A program made the translations under genes and the position numbers. This document shows, piece by piece, positions 33,323 to 35,591 of a DNA stretch of 35,591 bases. The DNA is taken from positions 1-35,591 of the forward strand of contig JAHJUI010000011.1 in NCBI GenBank assembly GCA_018829185.1, written 5' to 3'. The notes beneath the pieces were generated by a model. It was not told the DNA's origin. It did not search any database and saw only the letters and a program-made list of their open reading frames with translations. Positions within the stretch are counted from its first letter, which is position 1, and each line of letters opens with the position of its first letter. Source of the DNA: Nanobdellota archaeon. Its GTDB lineage: Archaea; Nanobdellota; Nanobdellia; SCGC-AAA011-G17; PNOQ01.

Positions 33323-33712
33323 TTAATCATAAATGTTTCTATACTTTGGATAAGCTCTTCTTTTTTGTAAGTATTCTTTTGGATCATCTATTAAAATAAT
33401 GTCCTTAATATTAACTCTTTCATAGGAAGCAGGTAATTTTTTGCTTTCATTTACTATAATACACTTCAGTGGTTTTCCAGCCACATAATGCCCGACTGCA
33501 CGTGCATGACCTCCATCAAGAAGAGGCCCTAATGGAGACCAACAAGCACTTAATTCATAATTTCCATCACCTAATTTAATAACAGGTACTACAGGAAAAT
33601 CATCTTCTGCTTCAATGCCTTTGACTATTGCTTCAGCAACCTCTACACTTAGTTCTGGTTCCCAACCAAAAAGAGTTTCTTCTTCTAAGTTTAAATGAAT
33701 TTCTTTGCTCAT
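33323..33712 (-). CDS. ParB/sulfiredoxin-like domain protein
   Basis: A 129-residue protein. ELSVEVAEAIVKGIEAEDDFPVVPVIKLGDGNYEL followed by LLDGGHARAVGHYVAGKPLKCIIV resembles the ParB N-terminal/sulfiredoxin-type domain (xDGxHRxxA...G), with GGHARA in place of G-x-H-R. It could bind nucleotide, but there is no HTH, so it is not a full partition protein. A TATA (CATTTATAAG) about 28 nt before the ATG, part of the degraded GIY-YIG remnant, gives a leaderless transcript. Alternative: unrelated protein with a chance resemblance. Confidence 0.6.
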   Translation of the reverse strand: MSKEIHLNLEEETLFGWEPELSVEVAEAIVKGIEAEDDFPVVPVIKLGDGNYELSACWSPLGPLLDGGHARAVGHYVAGKPLKCIIVNESKKLPASYERVNIKDIILIDDPKEYLQKRRAYPKYRNIYD

Positions 33713-33736
33713 TGTTATGGGGAATGTTAGAAAAAC

Positions 33737-33813
33737 TTATAAATGTTTGTTTTGAAATTCAGTGACCAATTTATGTTTGTAAGCTTTATTTTGGCTTTTT
33801 ATTGCATATTCAC
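33737..33813 (-). pseudogene. Remnant of the C terminus of a GIY-YIG nuclease
   Basis: Only about 25 codons survive: EYAIKSQNKAYKHKLVTEF and a stop. They match the end of the partial GIY-YIG gene at 35356 (EYAIKNQNKAYKNRLVSEF) in order and in DNA. No N-terminal catalytic part precedes them; instead a RelE-like gene fragment adjoins. The remnant also contains the TATA box of the 33323-33712 gene. Confidence 0.75.
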
Positions 33814-33969
33814 TTTAATCAACTCTTTCTTTTTTTGAAAAGCTTCAAAAATCTGAACTTCAGCTGTTCTTTTCTTCCCACTTTTTTCTACTTCAGCTAC
33901 TTCTTTATTCAAATAATTATATACTTCTTCTGCTTCAGGAGATAATTTGATTCTTATTGTTTTTTTCAA
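33799..33969 (-). pseudogene. Truncated RelE-like toxin gene
   Basis: Not in the track because it starts with TTG. It encodes 56 residues, KKTIRIKLSPEAEEVYNYL through FQKKKELIK, then NMQ and a stop that falls inside the GIY-YIG remnant. LSPEAEEVYNYL resembles the N-terminal half of archaeal RelE/ParE-type toxins (usually ~100 residues); the catalytic C-terminal half is gone. The TTG overlaps the stop of the wHTH gene by 3 nt, like the intact module at 35020-35023. Probably inactive. Confidence 0.6.
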
Positions 33970-34238
33970 ATTTCAAGTCCTTCGATGATCGCCTTTCTTA
34001 AATTTGGGTTATTATTGTGTATCCAGGTTATTCCTTTTAAACTTACTGCTATTTTGTTACTTTCTTCAAGATATTCTAAGATTTGCATTAAAGTATTATG
34101 ATTTACTTTTCTTGGTAGATGTTCTTTAATATAAACTATGCTGATTATAGATTCATCAGCATTTTTTATTGTTTTTTCTACCATTAAAATAGTGTTTAAA
34201 GTAGGTGAATGCATTACTTTTTTTATTAATTGTTCCAT
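33966..34238 (-). CDS. wHTH-like protein, antitoxin candidate (copy 1)
   Basis: A 90-residue protein paralogous to the one at 35020-35304. Shared pattern: MH-x-P-x-L-x-T-[IV]-L-MVE, [KE]EHLP[RK]K, and a final I-x-WI strand, suggesting a small winged helix. It is followed at once by a truncated RelE-like gene, the order wHTH then toxin seen also in the second module. Its promoter (CATTTATATATAAC) contains the inverted repeat TAACTA-T-TAGTTA, a probable self-operator. Antitoxin function is an inference from this layout. Confidence 0.7.
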   Translation of the reverse strand: MEQLIKKVMHSPTLNTILMVEKTIKNADESIISIVYIKEHLPRKVNHNTLMQILEYLEESNKIAVSLKGITWIHNNNPNLRKAIIEGLEI

Positions 34239-34250
34239 TTTGATACATTT

Positions 34251-34269
34251 ATGTAACTATTAGTTATAT
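34251..34269. promoter_or_regulatory. TAACTA inverted repeat, operator candidate (copy 1)
   Basis: TAACTA and TAGTTA separated by one base, 12 nt before the wHTH start and overlapping its TATA box. The same half-site forms the palindrome before the paralogous gene at 35304, with spacing 3 bp shorter. Confidence 0.55.
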
Positions 34270-34297
34270 ATAAATGTTTCTATTTTGGGTATGTTTA

Positions 34298-34334
34298 GTT
34301 AGAGCTGCGCTCGGCAGGCCTGCGGCCTAATAGA
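34298..34334 (+). repeat. GC-rich 37-bp repeat, copy D
   Basis: 32 of 37 bases match copy B. Contains GAGC-TGC-GCTC and AGGCC-TGC-GGCCT, both with a three-base TGC loop; the latter also holds the palindrome GCAGGCCTGC. Located between divergent genes, about 60 nt upstream of the wHTH start and 35 nt before the 34369 gene. Confidence 0.8.
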
Positions 34335-34368
34335 AAATTTTAAAAATAGGAAACAATTTTTTGAAAAT

Positions 34369-34707
34369 ATGAAAACAAAGAAGAGAAAAGGATATCCTGA
34401 TTATTGGACTGATTTTATTGCTGAAATGTTTTGTATGGCGAGAAGTATGAGTAAGAAGAAATGGGTTGGAATTCAATATGAAGATTTAAGAGATTTGGGC
34501 AGAGAGAAACCTAAAGGGAAGGTAACTAAAACCATTACTAAAAATAAAGATTATATTCCTTTATCTAAAAAGAACAAGAATTGCAAGAAAAAATTGGGCT
34601 GGGGCTGTTTACTGCCAAAAAGGTGTCCATTTTTAGCACTATCAGAACCAACAGATGAATTAATCAAACATGTAGAAAAGTTCTATAATAAAAAATCTAA
34701 TAATTAA
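34369..34707 (+). CDS. Small basic Cys-containing protein of unknown function
   Basis: A 112-residue, Lys-rich protein that I do not recognise. It begins with an aromatic helix (YPDYWTDFIAEMFCMARSMSKKKW), then a charged linker, then a Cys cluster (CKKKLGWGCLLPKRCPF) that could bind a metal. The last 11 nt overlap the convergent RelE-like toxin gene. No good Shine-Dalgarno; a leaderless start is possible from the AT-rich stretch after repeat D. Located within the toxin-antitoxin region, so it may be part of that accessory block. Confidence 0.55.
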   Translation: MKTKKRKGYPDYWTDFIAEMFCMARSMSKKKWVGIQYEDLRDLGREKPKGKVTKTITKNKDYIPLSKKNKNCKKKLGWGCLLPKRCPFLALSEPTDELIKHVEKFYNKKSNN

Positions 34708-35023
34708 ATTTTCTTTCATAATCTTTGTGATCCATCCACTCTAGAACTATTGAAACAACAATGATTTCTTGGTTTTCAATAGAATACAAAAGCCTCCACG
34801 CATCTGGCAAATTATATTTCCATAAATTGGTTATTTCATATTTCTTGATGTATTCTTTTGGTATTAATCTTTTTGGAATTTGTATACCACAAAAAGCATT
34901 TTCTTCTATATCTTTAAAAGCCCTTAAAAGCCATTCATATAACCTTTTTTCTTTAGTTTTTGTCTTTTCAAATGCTTCTAAGGTTTTATTATTTACAAAT
35001 TTTACTTTTGATGGAAGTTTCAT
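34697..35023 (-). CDS. RelE/ParE-like toxin (predicted)
   Basis: A 108-residue protein resembling the archaeal RelE-like group: FCGIQIPKRLIPKEYIKKY, NLWKYNLPDAWRLLYSI and VVSIVLEWMDHKDYERKF follow the family's strand order, with conserved Lys/Arg and a late Tyr. Such toxins cut mRNA in the ribosome. The ATG overlaps the preceding wHTH gene by 4 nt (ATGA), the usual antitoxin-first layout. The length is normal and no break is seen, so it is likely functional. Whether it is a true toxin of a pair has not been shown. Confidence 0.78.
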   Translation of the reverse strand: MKLPSKVKFVNNKTLEAFEKTKTKEKRLYEWLLRAFKDIEENAFCGIQIPKRLIPKEYIKKYEITNLWKYNLPDAWRLLYSIENQEIIVVSIVLEWMDHKDYERKFNY

Positions 35024-35304
35024 ATTTTACTCCAAAATAATTCTTTGTGTTTAAGGTGTTCTTTTACTTTTTCTGGGTAGAATATCCAACCTATTTTTCC
35101 TTCTGCGTCAATAGATATTTTTCTGGAATACAATAGATAATCAATTATTAAGCAAAATGTTTGATACATCATTTTTTTTGGGAGGTGCTCCCATAAAGCT
35201 CTCTTTTTAAATTCACCATCATATTTTTTAATGAATTCTTCTACCATTAGAACTGTATCTAGTTGGGGGTAGTGCAATATTCCTTGTCGTGCTTGTGTTG
35301 CCAT
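35020..35304 (-). CDS. wHTH-like protein, antitoxin candidate (copy 2)
   Basis: A 94-residue paralogue of the 33966-34238 protein: ILHYPQLDTVLMVEEFIKK, WEHLPKKMMYQTFCLIIDYLLYSRKI and GKIGWIFYP align over the whole length. It overlaps the RelE-like gene by 4 nt. Its start codon directly follows a 5' region with the perfect palindrome ATATAACTAGTTATAT, over the promoter, so self-repression is plausible. Not a typical RelB/MazE antitoxin; a helix-turn-helix that binds DNA and the toxin is inferred. Confidence 0.72.
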   Translation of the reverse strand: MATQARQGILHYPQLDTVLMVEEFIKKYDGEFKKRALWEHLPKKMMYQTFCLIIDYLLYSRKISIDAEGKIGWIFYPEKVKEHLKHKELFWSKI

Positions 35305-35317
35305 GTTATATACACTT

Positions 35318-35333
35318 ATATAACTAGTTATAT
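35318..35333. promoter_or_regulatory. 16-bp palindrome, operator candidate (copy 2)
   Basis: ATATAACTAGTTATAT is a perfect palindrome 13 nt before the ATG of the wHTH gene, next to the presumed TATA (CTTTAAATATAA on the minus strand). It shares the TAACTA half-site with copy 1. Confidence 0.6.
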
Positions 35334-35355
35334 TTAAAGCTTTTGGTTGTGGTTG

Positions 35356-35591
35356 TCACGGTGGAGAATTCCTTTGAAATTCACTAACTAACCTATTTTT
35401 GTAAGCTTTATTTTGGTTTTTTATTGCATATTCTCTTTTCATAGCACTTTCTTTTGTTGGATGTGTTTCAAAGTAAACTAATTCTTTGAAACCTTTACTT
35501 CTAATGTATTTTGAGGCAATACCTTCTTTATGTTTTTTTATTCTGTTTTTTAGATTGTTTGTGTAACCAGTGTAATAACTATTATCTTTAC
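35356..35591 (-). CDS. GIY-YIG nuclease-like protein, 5' end outside window
   Basis: A partial gene, missing from the track, running off the right edge. The 77 visible codons read KDNSYYTGYTNNLKNRIKKH, ...YIRSKGFKELVYFE, then ESAMKREYAIKNQNKAYKNRLV to a TGA at 35358-35356. This is the UPF0213-type GIY-YIG domain (second half of the GIY...YYTGYT motif, Arg of the catalytic helix, Glu in MKREYAIK). Family members are small standalone endonucleases of unknown cellular role. A degraded copy of its end lies at 33737-33813. It lies upstream of the intact wHTH/RelE-like operon. Confidence 0.85.
   Translation of the reverse strand, partial: KDNSYYTGYTNNLKNRIKKHKEGIASKYIRSKGFKELVYFETHPTKESAMKREYAIKNQNKAYKNRLVSEFQRNSPP

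Noticed and set aside
1-35591. CRISPR array, rRNA, tRNA or riboswitch
   Set aside because: No regularly spaced repeats and no GC-rich structured segments beyond the 37-bp elements were seen by eye.

Overview
The window looks like a chromosomal segment of a small-genome, AT-rich archaeon, most likely a DPANN lineage of the Woesearchaeota/Pacearchaeota type. The evidence is: TTTATAAA-type TATA boxes about 26-30 nt before many start codons (leaderless transcription); archaeal marker families (archease, the OapA/OapB/OapC trio, TrmB-type regulator, class III pilin leaders); adenylosuccinate synthetase; and many secreted proteins rich in Cys and beta-repeats. The lineage is an inference from gene style, not from a marker tree. 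No rRNA, tRNA or CRISPR was seen.

Layout. 0-4.2 kb: cold-shock protein, MBL-fold hydrolase, archease divergent from an orphan protein, and the Era-like GTPase/DUF2073/Zn-ribbon (Oap) operon. 4.3-7.1 kb: secreted papain-like protease with a DUF333 domain, then a membrane-anchored seven-repeat beta-propeller broken by a one-base frameshift. 7.1-9.0 kb: tightly overlapping operon of an unknown helical protein, a PIN-like protein and 3-methyladenine DNA glycosylase I. 9.0-18.0 kb: cell-surface block with two class III pilin-like proteins (the first a pilin-metal motif-LamG fusion, also frameshifted), an Ig-like secreted protein, two S-layer-like anchored proteins with strong leadered Shine-Dalgarno sites, and a Pro/Cys-rich anchored protein. 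18.0-27.4 kb, minus strand: SMC ATPase whose P-loop is interrupted by a 532-residue LAGLIDADG intein, co-transcribed with a TrmB-like regulator; then an FAD dehydrogenase with purA, and a VIT/CCC1-like transporter. 27.4-28.2 kb: two micro-ORFs missed by the ORF track (15 aa polybasic, 30 aa polyacidic) and a small membrane protein. 28.2-31.3 kb: a beta-helix lipoprotein-like protein and a subtilisin sharing a C-terminal Cys module and tail. 31.4-33.3 kb: GH130-like protein and a DUF2178/HTH pair. 33.3-35.6 kb: accessory region with a ParB-like protein, two paralogous wHTH + RelE-like toxin-antitoxin-type operons (one degraded), and GIY-YIG nuclease sequences.

How the parts relate. The papain and subtilisin genes, 25 kb apart, carry almost the same 33-bp promoter (32/33 identical), so they may be one protease regulon. 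The subtilisin, the beta-helix protein and, more weakly, the propeller protein end in a common K-x-A-[MV]-P-x-[FY]-like tail, a candidate sorting or processing signal. A 37-bp GC-rich repeat (three full copies and one half copy), unlike the surrounding AT-rich DNA and able to form small hairpins with compensating changes, is confined to the last 8 kb. These three observations, with the paired wHTH/RelE modules and their shared TAACTA operator, are the best candidates for undescribed biology.
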